Translations under genes and position numbers: made by a program | Virus record (IMG/VR): IMGVR_UViG_3300024500_000058 | Coordinates: 1 to 38,498 of that record | DNA length: 38,498 nucleotides | DNA from: a virus | Direction: 5' to 3' (one strand) | The notes under the pieces: generated by a model | Told to the model about the DNA's origin: nothing | What the model saw: the letters and a program-made list of their open reading frames with translations, nothing else | Databases searched by the model: none | Shown: in pieces, positions 15,463 through 24,849 of the stretch | Layout: every line of letters begins with the position of its first letter | Position numbering within the stretch: the stretch's first letter is position 1

Positions 15463-16166
15463 ATCCAACCGCTAAGGCTGCAGCACTGGAACACGCCAAG
15501 GCGGAAGACCCGCGTGAAGCCTGCGGTCTGCTGGTGGTCATTAAGGGACGCAAACGCTATGTCCCATGCCGCAATCTGGCGGAGGGCAATGAGTTCTTCA
15601 TCCTTGACCCCGAGGACTATGCCGCCGCAGAAGATAAGGGCGAAGTGGTTGGCGTTGTCCATAGCCACCCCATCACCCCACCGATACCGAGCGAAGCGGA
15701 CCGCGTTGCCTGCGAAAAGTCCGGACTGCCTTGGTACATCGTCAACCCCAAGACTGAGCAATGGGGCGAGCTGTCGCCTGAAGGCTACAAAGCACCGCTG
15801 ATCGGGCGGGAGTGGGTCTGGGGCGTCAGTGACTGCTGGACGCTGGTGCGCGACTGGTATGCCGAGCAAGGTCTGGAATTGCCCGACTGGGATCGCCCGA
15901 CCACACCAGCGGAGTTCAACGCGGCGCCGATGTTCGATGACTGCTGGCGTGAGGCTGGTTTTTACGAAGTGGACATTGCCGAGATGCAGCCGGGCGACGC
16001 GATGCTGATGGCAATCGAATCAAACAAGCTCAACCATGTCGGTGTCTACATCGGTGACCAACTGGTGTTGCATCACCTGCGCGGTCGCTTGTCCAGCCGT
16101 GATTTGCTGGGAGAATGGCTCTTAAAATGTACGGGTAGGGTCTTGCGCCATGGAAAGGGAACTTAG
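15459..16166 (+). CDS. Tail assembly protein K-like: JAMM peptidase plus NlpC/P60 domain
   Basis: The 235-residue protein has two domains. The N-terminal JAMM/MPN domain has E-A-C-G-L-L near residue 20 and a complete metal site H-S-H-x7-S-x2-D near residues 68-81. The C-terminal NlpC/P60 domain has catalytic S-D-C-W near residue 125 and N-H-V-G-V-Y-I-G near residue 193. Lambda gpK has the same layout; the peptidase parts are thought to act on tail tip proteins or cell wall. The gene overlaps both neighbours. Confidence 0.88.
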   Translation: MNPTAKAAALEHAKAEDPREACGLLVVIKGRKRYVPCRNLAEGNEFFILDPEDYAAAEDKGEVVGVVHSHPITPPIPSEADRVACEKSGLPWYIVNPKTEQWGELSPEGYKAPLIGREWVWGVSDCWTLVRDWYAEQGLELPDWDRPTTPAEFNAAPMFDDCWREAGFYEVDIAEMQPGDAMLMAIESNKLNHVGVYIGDQLVLHHLRGRLSSRDLLGEWLLKCTGRVLRHGKGT

Positions 16167-16806
16167 GCTCTACGGTCCGCTCGCCAAGTTCGTTGGACAG
16201 CGCAAGTTTTTAGCTGAGGTTGCCAGTGCTGCTGAGGCAGTGCGAATGCTGCTGGTGAACTTCCCCGGATTGGAACGCCACATGGCAGACCAGCATTACA
16301 AGGTGATTGTTGATGATATAGATGCGCAACTAGACGAAATCCATCTGCCATTTAGTCAAACAATCAAGATTGTTCCCGTGCTTGGTGGTGCTGGTGGTGG
16401 CACAGGAAAGATTTTGGCGGGCGTTGCCTTAATTGCGGCAGCCATTGTTTTTGCCCCTGTTGGCGCTGGCTTTCTTGGCGCAGGTTTAGGCGCTACTGCC
16501 GGAGCCTTCACGCTTGGCGCAGCCGCGTCAGTTGCTATTGGCTCTATTGGTGTCTCGTTGATTTTGGGAGGCGTGTCCCAACTCCTATCGCCAACACCAC
16601 AGCTCGGGCAAATCGGTCCGGCATCTATGAATCCCGGTGGATCACTGACCACCAGCGAAGGCACCGAGCTAGACCCACAGGAGTCCTACAGCTTCAGCGG
16701 GATTCAGAACACCAGCCGTCAGGGAACGCCCTGTCCAGTGGTGTACGGCGAAACTATCGTGGGGTCGGTGGTGATCTCCGCTGGCATCGACGTTGACACG
16801 ATCTGA
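16150..16806 (+). CDS. Tail assembly protein I-like
   Basis: The 218-residue protein has an N-terminal ubiquitin-like part ([21 protein letters not shown]). A strongly hydrophobic glycine/alanine-rich middle segment (residues about 80-150, [14 protein letters not shown] and similar) and a C-terminal part [10 protein letters not shown] follow. This is the lambda gpI pattern. It overlaps the K-like gene by 17 bases and ends just before the J-like gene. Confidence 0.85.
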   Translation: MERELRLYGPLAKFVGQRKFLAEVASAAEAVRMLLVNFPGLERHMADQHYKVIVDDIDAQLDEIHLPFSQTIKIVPVLGGAGGGTGKILAGVALIAAAIVFAPVGAGFLGAGLGATAGAFTLGAAASVAIGSIGVSLILGGVSQLLSPTPQLGQIGPASMNPGGSLTTSEGTELDPQESYSFSGIQNTSRQGTPCPVVYGETIVGSVVISAGIDVDTI

Positions 16807-16807
16807 C

Positions 16808-19800
16808 ATGGCTAAGAAAAAGCAGAATCAGATTATCGGTGCAGGTGGCGGACCAGCAGTCGGAGCACAAGTTCAACAAACAGTCGTTGTTCAGCAGGCT
16901 GCATCACCAGCGGTCAGGACACCAATCCGCACAGCGGACAACCTTGCCTCGACGGCAAACGCCAACATCCTCGACCTGCTGAGCGAAGGCGAGATTGAAG
17001 GCTTCCCATCTGCTCGTGCCTACGCCCGCGATTCTGATAATTACAACCTTGCCCTGCTGAAAGACGTTTATCTGACGGATACGCCTGTTCTGCGATCTGG
17101 AGCGGATGTAACTAACCTCAGCGAATCTGATTACAACTTCAAAGGCGTCACGGTTACGCCGCGTTATGGCACCAATGCGCAGACATATATCCCCAAGTTT
17201 GGCGAAACAACTGAGGACGTTGTAAGCGTCAACGTTGAAGTCCTGCAGGCAACACCTGTCACGCGCCAGATCACAGATAGCAACGTCGATGCTGTCCGCG
17301 TAAGTATTGCTATTCCGCGCCTTGAGGCAAGCAACGAACAGGGCGACGTGCTTGGAACTAGCGTCACCGTTCGCATCCAACTGCAGTACAACGGCGGCGG
17401 CTACACCACCGTCAAGGAAGACACGATCAGCGGTCGCACGGCAGATAAGTACGAACGCGATTATTTAATCGACATCAGCGGCACCTTCCCGGTGGATGTG
17501 CGCGTGGTGCGCGTGTCTGCCGATAGCAGCGCCACCGATGTTAACCCGACCATCTGGACCGCCTACACCGAGCTGATTTATCAGAAGCTGCGCTATCCAA
17601 ACAGCGCACTAGCTGCAATCAGATTTCAAGCTGAGCAGTTCAACTCCATCCCTGCGCGTGCGTATCGCATTCGCGGAATCAAGGTCAAAATCCCCAACAA
17701 CGCGACTGTTGATAGCGATACCGGCAGGCTGACCTACAGCGGCACATGGACTGGGACATTTGGTGCTGCCCAGTGGACGACCTGCCCCGCGTGGATTCTG
17801 TATGACTTGCTGATTAGCAGGCGTTACGGCTTTGGTGATCACGTTGCTGAGGCGCAGCTCGATAAGTTCGCCTTCTATTCCGCGTCCCAATACTCCAATG
17901 AGCTTGTGGACGATGGCACTGGCGCAGGCACAAAAGAGCCACGCTTCAGCTGCAACGCCCTAATTCAAAACCAATACGAGGCGTACAAGCTGATCAACGA
18001 CCTGTGCAGCGTGATGCGCTGTCAGCCGTACTGGTCCACTGGTGCGTTGACGATCACGCAGGACAAGCCGACTGATTCCACCTATCTGTTCAACCGCGCC
18101 AACGTACTGGAACCCGGCTTCAGCTACGCCGGTTCAGACCTGAAGACCCGCCACACCGTCGCTGTTGTCAGCTACTTAGATCTCGATACCCGAGAGCAAA
18201 ATTACGAAATCGTTGAAGATCGCGCCGCGATTGATAAATACGGCTGGATCGCAACCGAAATCAAAGCCTTCGCCTGCACCTCACGTGGTCAAGCCAACAG
18301 GCTCGGGCAGTGGATTTTGTACTCCGAGCAAAACGAAACCGAGGTAATTAGCTTCACCGCTTCGATTGAGGCTGGCTCGCTGATTCGCCCTGGCGCGGTC
18401 ATCGACGTGCAGGATCCGATGCGCGCTGGTGTGCGCTACGGCGGCAGGATCGTTACTGCTGGTACACGCACAGTTTCGATTGATGATGCAACGGGCATCC
18501 CAAGCGATAACGCAACCATCAGCGTGCTGCTGCCTAATGGCACGCTTGAAACCAAAAACATCGTCAGCCGTACTGGCATCCTGATTACGGTCGATGCTGA
18601 CTGGTCCACTGTTCCGCAAGCAAACAGCGTCTGGGTTATCCAAACCACCTCGCTGCAGACCCAGCAGTATCGAGTGCTGACGGTCCGCGAAAAAGACGGA
18701 CACCTCTACGAAATCACCGGACTGCTATACAACGCCAGCAAGTACGCCCATGTGGAGCGTGGGTTCAAGCTGGCAACGCGCACCATCAGCAACCTCAACC
18801 CGATTCCAACGCCGCCGACAAGTCCTACGGCATCTGAGAAGTTCTACGAGCAGAACAACAAAGCCAAGGTCAAAATCGTTGTCAGTTGGGCAGCGGTTAA
18901 AGGCATCCCGCAGTACAAGATCCGCTACCGCGCTGGCAATGACAATTGGGAATCAGCAGTGGTCAGCAAGCCTGACTACGAGATCCTCGATACCCGCGCT
19001 GCTACCTACAGCATCGAGATCTACAGCATCAACTCACTAGGGCGGCAATCGTCGGACTTCGCCAGCCTGACCTTTGCTGCAGTCGGTAAAACCGCCATTC
19101 CCGGTAACGTTCAAAACCTCAGCTTTGAGGCAATCAATGCCAACTCGGGACGGCTGCGCTGGGCATTGGCAGATGACCTTGACGTGCGGGTCGGCGGCAA
19201 AGTCCTGTTCCGCCACAGCAACCTTACCGATGGCTCAGCTACTTGGAGCAACAGTGTTGAGCTGATCGCGGCAAAGAACGGCAATCAGACCGAGGCGATT
19301 GTGCCTCTAATTGAAGGTCAAATTCTGGTCAAATTTGAAGATGACGGCGGGCGGCAATCTGCTGCAGAAACCAGCGTCATCATCGACCTGCCTGACACGC
19401 TGGCACCACTGACCCTGATCAACCGACGTGAGGATCAGGACTCCCCGCCATTCCAAGGCAACCGCACCAACGTCTTCTACAGCGAGGAGTTTGATGCGCT
19501 GACGCTTGATGGCTCGGACTTGTTTGATGACGTGGTGGATGTTGACCTGCTGCCGACGTTTGATGTGATGGGCGACGTTCAATCATCTGGAACGTATGAG
19601 TTCGCCACCACTGTCGATTTTGGCAGCACGTTCTCGATTGATTTCAGCCGCTATTTCGTCACCCGTGGCTACTTCCCCAGTGACTTGGTGGACAGCCGCG
19701 CTGGCAATGTGGACGACTGGGACAACTGGGACGGCGACGTGATTTCCCGCGTTAATGCCGAGCTGGAACTGCGTAGCACCACCGACAACCCAAGTGGCAC

Positions 19801-20215
19801 CCCGACATGGAGTGCATGGCAACCGTTTGTGAATGGGACATTTCGTGCGCGTGGCTTCCAGTTCCGCACCACGCTGACCAGCACCGACGTGGCGGAAAAC
19901 ATCTTGGTGGATGAGCTGGGCTATCTGGCAAGCGTGCAGCGGCGGACGGAGCAGAGCGTGGCACCTGTCAGCGGCACTACAAATACGGGCGTGATCTTCA
20001 CCAATCCGTTCTTCACTGGTACGGCGAGCATCGGCGGCACCAACGCCTACCTGCCCAGTGTTGGGATTACGGCTCAGAACATGCAGACCGGCGACTACTT
20101 CCAAGTCAGCAGCGTGAGTGGAACTGGCTTCACGGTTAGTTTTTATGATTCAACCGCTACTCCGGTGACAAGGCAGTTCACTTGGACTGCAACCGGATAT
20201 GGACGTGCGGGCTAA
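16808..20215 (+). CDS. Tail tip / host specificity protein J-like
   Basis: The 1135-residue central tail tip protein starts at ATG 16808, two bases after the stop of the I-like gene. An in-frame TTG at 16793 is less likely. The N-terminal half has the J-family pattern S-E-G-E-I-E-G-F, L-K-D-V-Y-L-T-D-T-P, W-I-L-Y-D-L-L and R-Y-G-F-G-D. A fibronectin-like part lies near residues 650-740. The C-terminal part is variable and probably mediates host contact. It anchors the fibres encoded downstream. Confidence 0.9.
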   Translation: MAKKKQNQIIGAGGGPAVGAQVQQTVVVQQAASPAVRTPIRTADNLASTANANILDLLSEGEIEGFPSARAYARDSDNYNLALLKDVYLTDTPVLRSGADVTNLSESDYNFKGVTVTPRYGTNAQTYIPKFGETTEDVVSVNVEVLQATPVTRQITDSNVDAVRVSIAIPRLEASNEQGDVLGTSVTVRIQLQYNGGGYTTVKEDTISGRTADKYERDYLIDISGTFPVDVRVVRVSADSSATDVNPTIWTAYTELIYQKLRYPNSALAAIRFQAEQFNSIPARAYRIRGIKVKIPNNATVDSDTGRLTYSGTWTGTFGAAQWTTCPAWILYDLLISRRYGFGDHVAEAQLDKFAFYSASQYSNELVDDGTGAGTKEPRFSCNALIQNQYEAYKLINDLCSVMRCQPYWSTGALTITQDKPTDSTYLFNRANVLEPGFSYAGSDLKTRHTVAVVSYLDLDTREQNYEIVEDRAAIDKYGWIATEIKAFACTSRGQANRLGQWILYSEQNETEVISFTASIEAGSLIRPGAVIDVQDPMRAGVRYGGRIVTAGTRTVSIDDATGIPSDNATISVLLPNGTLETKNIVSRTGILITVDADWSTVPQANSVWVIQTTSLQTQQYRVLTVREKDGHLYEITGLLYNASKYAHVERGFKLATRTISNLNPIPTPPTSPTASEKFYEQNNKAKVKIVVSWAAVKGIPQYKIRYRAGNDNWESAVVSKPDYEILDTRAATYSIEIYSINSLGRQSSDFASLTFAAVGKTAIPGNVQNLSFEAINANSGRLRWALADDLDVRVGGKVLFRHSNLTDGSATWSNSVELIAAKNGNQTEAIVPLIEGQILVKFEDDGGRQSAAETSVIIDLPDTLAPLTLINRREDQDSPPFQGNRTNVFYSEEFDALTLDGSDLFDDVVDVDLLPTFDVMGDVQSSGTYEFATTVDFGSTFSIDFSRYFVTRGYFPSDLVDSRAGNVDDWDNWDGDVISRVNAELELRSTTDNPSGTPTWSAWQPFVNGTFRARGFQFRTTLTSTDVAENILVDELGYLASVQRRTEQSVAPVSGTTNTGVIFTNPFFTGTASIGGTNAYLPSVGITAQNMQTGDYFQVSSVSGTGFTVSFYDSTATPVTRQFTWTATGYGRAG

Positions 20216-20243
20216 AGTGGGTCATAAGACTGTGTAAGCGGCT

Positions 20244-21020
20244 GTGGCAACCCACGACTATGTGATCGCTAATGGCACAGGTGCGGCGGTCCGTAGCGAC
20301 CTGAATAACGCCCTTGCCGCAATCGTCAGCAATAACAGCAGCAGCACCGAACCCACAACCACCTACGCGTTTCAGTGGTGGGCGGACACCAATACCACCC
20401 TGCTGAAGTTCCGCAATGCGGCAAACAGCGCATGGATCACGGTCGGTGATTACAGCACCGCCAACTTCGGACTGCTGACCAGCGCCACGGCGGCTAGCAC
20501 CTATCTGGCGTTGTCGGGTGGCACGGTCACTGGTGCGCTGAACATCGGCACCGCTGGCTCGCTGGTATTTGAAGGCAGCACAGCGGATGACTTCGAGACC
20601 ACGCTGGCGGTTACGGATCCAACAGCTGACCGGACAATCACGCTGCCCAATGCCACTGGCACGGTGCCGCTGCTGAGCTTGGCGCAAAGCTTCAGTGCAG
20701 CACAACGCGGCGCGATTTCGGCGCTGACGGATGGGGCAACGATTACGCCTGATTTTGCGCTGTCGAACAACTACAGCGTGACTCTTGGCGGCAACCGCAC
20801 GCTGGCAAACCCGACCAACCTTACCGCTGGGCAATCAGGTTGCATCTTCATTTCACAGGACGGCACCGGCAGCCGGACACTTGCGTTTGGAACCTACTGG
20901 GACTTCCCTGCTGGTACGGCGCCAACGTTGACCACAACTGCATCAGCCGTGGATCTGCTGGTTTATACGGTGCGGACTACGACTAGCATCCAAGCACAAC
21001 TGATCGCAAACTTCAGCTAA
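20244..21020 (+). CDS. Tail fibre protein
   Basis: The 258-residue protein starts with GTG at 20244. Repetitive T/S/A/G-rich sequence includes the fibre-stem motif Y-L-A-L-S-G-G-T-V-T-G-A-L-N-I, then a phage fibre segment D-R-T-I-T-L-P-N-A-T-G-T-V-P-L, then a beta-rich C-terminus. It lies after the J-like gene and overlaps the following adhesin gene by one base. Probably a trimeric stalk linking the tip to the receptor-binding proteins. A TAAGACT-like segment at 20225-20231 lies near its start but fits the late promoter poorly. Confidence 0.8.
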   Translation: MATHDYVIANGTGAAVRSDLNNALAAIVSNNSSSTEPTTTYAFQWWADTNTTLLKFRNAANSAWITVGDYSTANFGLLTSATAASTYLALSGGTVTGALNIGTAGSLVFEGSTADDFETTLAVTDPTADRTITLPNATGTVPLLSLAQSFSAAQRGAISALTDGATITPDFALSNNYSVTLGGNRTLANPTNLTAGQSGCIFISQDGTGSRTLAFGTYWDFPAGTAPTLTTTASAVDLLVYTVRTTTSIQAQLIANFS

Positions 21021-23392
21021 TGGGCGTCCCCGGATCTGCCAACCCGATGCTGCTGGCTGGTGGTGCGGCGGCGTACAAGATCAACCAGAGCTTGCGGTTT
21101 AACTCGGCGGATTCAACTTATCTATACAGAACATTTGGCAGCGGAGATCGCAACAACTGGACTCTGAGTGTCTGGGTCAAACGTGCTGGTGATTTAGCCG
21201 CTGCAGATTGCGACATCTTTTATGGATATGACGGAAGCTCTTCCGCTCTTGGCTTGGTTGAGTTTAATTCTGGTCCGATTAACCACGACCAAGGTGGCAA
21301 CTCCAACGGACGAGCCGAGACAAGCGCAACCTTGCGCGATCCTTCGGCGTGGTATCACATTGTAGTTAGTGTTGATTATGGAAATGCCACTGCAGCTAAT
21401 AGAGTTCGGATCTTTGTTAATGGTGTTCAGCAAACTCTCGGAGTTAACACTGTTACAACAAACGATGGACAGATAAACGGTGCTTGGCAGCACAGGATTG
21501 GCGCAAGATCCTCGTCTACTTTTAATGGTTACATGGCGGAGATGCATTTTATCGGTGGCACTACAGTCACCAATGCATCCGATTTCGGTGAAACCGATCT
21601 CACCACCGGCGCGTGGATTCCGAAGCGTTATACCGGCTCCTACGGCACCAACGGTTTCTATCTGAAGTTCGACCCCAGCGCCACCAACGGCATCGGTCAC
21701 GACCACAGCGGCAACGGCAACAACTTCACGCCTTCTGGCTTCAGCACCTCCGGCACTGGTACGGACGTGATGAGCGACACGCCGACGACCAACTACGCGA
21801 CACTGAATCCTATCCTGCCCAGCCTGCTGCAGGTCAAGGACGGAAATCTGATTTGTGATAGCACTAATCGAACCACTAACTACACGAACACAACTCTCGC
21901 CACTATGGGCGTCAGTTCTGGCAAGTGGTACTACGAAGCAACAGTCAATTCGGGTTCGATGATCGTCGGATGGGCAAAGGCTGGTGTAAATCTTGATTAC
22001 TTCTTAGGTGTTGACAGTCTTGGCTGGAGTTACAGCTACAGCGGGCAAAAATGGAATAACAACTCTGCCCAAGCTTATGGTGCCACATACACCACAGGCG
22101 ACGTAATTGGCTGTGCCTTGGATCTTAGTGCTGGAACGCTTGAGTTCTTCAAGAACGGAACGAGTCAAGGCGTAGCCTTCACTGGACTTAGTGGCGAGTT
22201 TTTCCCCGGTGTTGGCGATGGATCTTCGAGTGACAGTGTTGTAGCTTCAGTGAACTTCGGACAACGCGCCTTTGCCTACACCCCACCGACCGGCTACAAG
22301 GCACTGAACACCCAGAACCTCCCAGAGCCGACGATTAAGGATGGCGGGAAGTATTTTAATACGGTGCTTTATACAGGCAATGCATCTTCAACACGCGCTA
22401 TTACCGGCGTTGGATTCTCTCCTGATTTTGTTTGGATCAAAACCCGAAGCAACAATGACAACAACAACTTGTATGACGCTGTAAGAGGAGCAACCAACTT
22501 TCTGATGAGCAACAACACCTACTCGGACCAAGCCAACGCGGCGACGCTCAAGTCTTTTGATAGCGATGGCTTTACTGTTGGCGATGCTGCTCTTGTCAAC
22601 TGGAACACTTGGACCTACGCCGCATGGTGTTGGGACGCAGGCGGCAGCGGCTCAAGCAACACCGCAGGCAGCATCACCAGCACGGTGAGCGCCAACCCCT
22701 CCGCTGGGTTTTCGATTGTTACTTACACGGGGAACAGTACGGCAGGAGCAACTGTTGGACATGGCTTAGGTGCTGCTCCATCAATGATCATCACAAAAGC
22801 CAGAGGCGCTACTTCTGAGTGGGGTGTGTATCACTCAGCTCTAGGCGGCACAAAAGCTTTGCTTTTGAATCAAAATTATGATCAGCAAACAAATGTTCTT
22901 TATTGGAACAATACAAATCCAAGCAGCACGGTGTTCACGCTTGGTGGCGGATCAACTACTAACAACACTACAACCTACGTCGCCTACTGCTTCTCCGAAG
23001 TCGCGGGTTACAGCAAGTTTGGCAGCTACACCGGCAATTCCAGCTCAGACGGACCATTTGTCTATCTCGGCTTCCGCCCACGGTTTATCTGGATCAAGGC
23101 AATCACTTCAGTTTTAAGCGGATATGACTCATGGCGCAGCTGGTACATGGTTGATACTGAACGGTATCCATATAACTCATCAGACGAAAATCAACTCTGG
23201 GCAAACTTAAGTGCAACTGAAGATAAACGCGGAAACGGAAGCGATGCTGGGAACCTTGGCATCGACATACTAAGCAATGGTTTCAAGATTCGACGTGATT
23301 CGAGTTACGCGGTTGAAATTAACTACACCGGAGCCACGATGATTTACTGCGCTTGGGCAGAACATCCCTTTAAATATAGTACAGCGAGATGA
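21020..23392 (+). CDS. Receptor-binding adhesin with LamG-like and SPRY-like domains
   Basis: The 790-residue protein has several beta-sandwich modules. Residues about 20-220 look like a concanavalin/LamG fold (W-T-L-S-V-W-V-K, W-Y-H-I-V-V-S-V-D, N-G-Y-M-A-E-M-H-F-I). Residues about 280-420 look like a SPRY domain (G-K-W-Y-Y-E-A-T-V, G-W-A-K-A-G, G-C-A-L-D-L-S-A-G-T-L-E-F-F-K-N-G). The C-terminal half contains D-F-V-W-I-K-T-R twice in diverged form, as in fibre repeat domains (DUF7483-like). Such proteins usually bind surface glycans. Its stop overlaps the start of an HNH nuclease gene. Confidence 0.82.
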   Translation: MGVPGSANPMLLAGGAAAYKINQSLRFNSADSTYLYRTFGSGDRNNWTLSVWVKRAGDLAAADCDIFYGYDGSSSALGLVEFNSGPINHDQGGNSNGRAETSATLRDPSAWYHIVVSVDYGNATAANRVRIFVNGVQQTLGVNTVTTNDGQINGAWQHRIGARSSSTFNGYMAEMHFIGGTTVTNASDFGETDLTTGAWIPKRYTGSYGTNGFYLKFDPSATNGIGHDHSGNGNNFTPSGFSTSGTGTDVMSDTPTTNYATLNPILPSLLQVKDGNLICDSTNRTTNYTNTTLATMGVSSGKWYYEATVNSGSMIVGWAKAGVNLDYFLGVDSLGWSYSYSGQKWNNNSAQAYGATYTTGDVIGCALDLSAGTLEFFKNGTSQGVAFTGLSGEFFPGVGDGSSSDSVVASVNFGQRAFAYTPPTGYKALNTQNLPEPTIKDGGKYFNTVLYTGNASSTRAITGVGFSPDFVWIKTRSNNDNNNLYDAVRGATNFLMSNNTYSDQANAATLKSFDSDGFTVGDAALVNWNTWTYAAWCWDAGGSGSSNTAGSITSTVSANPSAGFSIVTYTGNSTAGATVGHGLGAAPSMIITKARGATSEWGVYHSALGGTKALLLNQNYDQQTNVLYWNNTNPSSTVFTLGGGSTTNNTTTYVAYCFSEVAGYSKFGSYTGNSSSDGPFVYLGFRPRFIWIKAITSVLSGYDSWRSWYMVDTERYPYNSSDENQLWANLSATEDKRGNGSDAGNLGIDILSNGFKIRRDSSYAVEINYTGATMIYCAWAEHPFKYSTAR

Positions 23393-23922
23393 TGAAAAGC
23401 ATACAAAGAAGAGCCGGAATCACCATAGGACAGCCGCCTAAATACACCGGCTTTGAGAACAGCATGTATGTTGTACTAAAAATTGCGTCTGGTAGTCAAA
23501 GCAATAGGGCATTGCTTTATGAGTGCCGCTGTAAAGAGTGCGGTGGCATTCACCTGCGTGACGCAAGACAGATTAAAAGACGTATGCGGTCCCGAGAATG
23601 CCCTAAGTATCGCTCCCCTAACTGGAGTGGTCTGACGCGAGAAGACGCAATCATGCGGCGTCAGTACGGAATTTCTATGAAAGACTTTGAAGAGCTGCTA
23701 GAGCATCAGCAAGGTGGCTGCGCTATTTGTGCCAAGCCGATTGACGTACTGAATCGTCGAATGAACATCGACCATTGCCATGAAACCGGCGTAGTTCGTG
23801 GAATCCTATGCACCGGGTGCAATACTGGTCTGGGGCATCTGGGTGACAACATCGAAGGATTGGAAAAGGCACTGGAATATCTGAAAAATCCGCCTTTTGC
23901 CAAATACGCCAACGCCCGCTGA
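23389..23922 (+). CDS. Endonuclease VII-type HNH nuclease, probable homing enzyme
   Basis: The 177-residue protein has an N-terminal zinc-binding C-R-C-K-E-C-G-G segment. The C-terminal recombination endonuclease VII domain holds C-A-I-C, then N-I-D-H-C-H-E-T-G-V-V-R-G-I-L-C, and C-N-T-G-L-G-H-L-G-D-N (residues about 115-160). Metal ligands (C-x-x-C pairs) and the catalytic D-H-C-H are intact. It starts inside the stop of the adhesin gene (ATGA) and separates two fibre-region genes, as free-standing homing endonucleases do. A Holliday-junction resolvase role is the alternative. Confidence 0.85.
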   Translation: MMKSIQRRAGITIGQPPKYTGFENSMYVVLKIASGSQSNRALLYECRCKECGGIHLRDARQIKRRMRSRECPKYRSPNWSGLTREDAIMRRQYGISMKDFEELLEHQQGGCAICAKPIDVLNRRMNIDHCHETGVVRGILCTGCNTGLGHLGDNIEGLEKALEYLKNPPFAKYANAR

Positions 23923-23960
23923 CCTATGAAACGGGCATCCACCACCGCTACGATCTAGCC

Positions 23961-24488
23961 ATGGGATTCGAACTTAACGGTCAGCCGCTGGCAGTAGACC
24001 GCCCCTTCACCGACGCCAATGGCGTCAAATATCCAGCCAACTGGCTCCGCCTTTCCACCGAGGCAGAGAAGGAAGCAATCGGCATCACATGGGTGCCAGA
24101 TCCGCCGCAATACGACGGTCGCTTCTACTGGGGCTATGACGCCGAAGGTCACCTGATCCCCAAAGATCACGCGCAGCTCGTTGAGCAATGGACGCAGCAA
24201 ACCCGCACCACTGCTGGCACGCTGCTGGTTCCTAGCGACTGGATGGTGATCCGCGAAGCCGACAATGGCACGGCGGTATCGCAAGATTGGAAGGACTGGC
24301 GCGAATCAATCCGCGTTGCTGTTGGCGTGAAGAACACCGCTATTGCTGCCACGGCTGACACCGACGAGCTGGCGGCATACATCACCGGACCGGACTACAA
24401 CGCATGGGCACCTGATCCGAATGCACCGTTAAATACGGAAGAACTTGCAAGTGATGCTGGAGAGGCTGTCCTCGGCACAGAAGCCTAG
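23961..24488 (+). CDS. Tail fibre accessory/assembly-like protein
   Basis: The 175-residue protein has an N-terminal segment with P-A-N-W-L-R-L-S-T-E-A-E-K-E-A-I-G-I, then Y-D-G-R-F-Y-W-G, then a helical part with L-L-V-P-S-D-W-M-V-I-R near residue 90. Proteins with this order are common beside tail fibre genes of aquatic phages and may act in fibre assembly or as a fibre subunit. No catalytic motif. It follows the HNH gene after 38 bases with no convincing promoter. Confidence 0.65.
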   Translation: MGFELNGQPLAVDRPFTDANGVKYPANWLRLSTEAEKEAIGITWVPDPPQYDGRFYWGYDAEGHLIPKDHAQLVEQWTQQTRTTAGTLLVPSDWMVIREADNGTAVSQDWKDWRESIRVAVGVKNTAIAATADTDELAAYITGPDYNAWAPDPNAPLNTEELASDAGEAVLGTEA

Positions 24489-24497
24489 ACCCCTAAG

Positions 24498-24503
24498 TAC
24501 AAT
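24498..24503 (+). promoter_or_regulatory. Putative late -10 box TACAAT
   Basis: TACAAT lies 26 bases before the ATG at 24524. Same hexamer as at 1011. Confidence 0.45.
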
Positions 24504-24523
24504 GAGTCTATCGGTATAGAACC

Positions 24524-24847
24524 ATGGCACTTTTTCCTTTTAACGTCCAAACCCTTACGACGTTGACTGCCGCTGGGGCGACTACTGCTGTAGAGGTAAC
24601 CAGTAATGCGGTTACCTTTCAGGTAACAGTGACAAGTATCGGCACCAACGTTGTGTTGAGGTTCGAAGGCAGCCTGGACAACACCAACTTCTTCAACTTG
24701 GACCAGGGTGGAGCGGATACCACGATCACGGCAAACGGCACCTACGGCTATGCACTTAACGGATGCCCGGTGAAATATATCCGCCTCCGTCTTGTCAGCC
24801 TTAGCGGTGGCACACCTAGGGTTGCCAGTAAGGTCGGGGCGCTCTGA
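24524..24847 (+). CDS. Beta-rich virion-associated protein, paralog of the gene at 2990
   Basis: The 107-residue protein shares its second half with the 113-residue protein at 2990-3331: G-x-N-V-V-L-R-F-E, an F-N-L-D segment, N-G-T-Y-G-Y, I-R-L-R-L-V-S-L-S-G-G-T-P-R-V. The C-terminus differs. Located between fibre genes, with its own candidate -10 box. The fibre neighbourhood of this copy suggests a role at the virion surface for both. Confidence 0.7.
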   Translation: MALFPFNVQTLTTLTAAGATTAVEVTSNAVTFQVTVTSIGTNVVLRFEGSLDNTNFFNLDQGGADTTITANGTYGYALNGCPVKYIRLRLVSLSGGTPRVASKVGAL

Positions 24848-24849
24848 TC

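Noticed and set aside
20221-20243. TAAGACT before the fibre gene as a late promoter
   Set aside because: Only loosely fits TAnACT (one extra base) and lies 19 bases from the start, closer than all other members.
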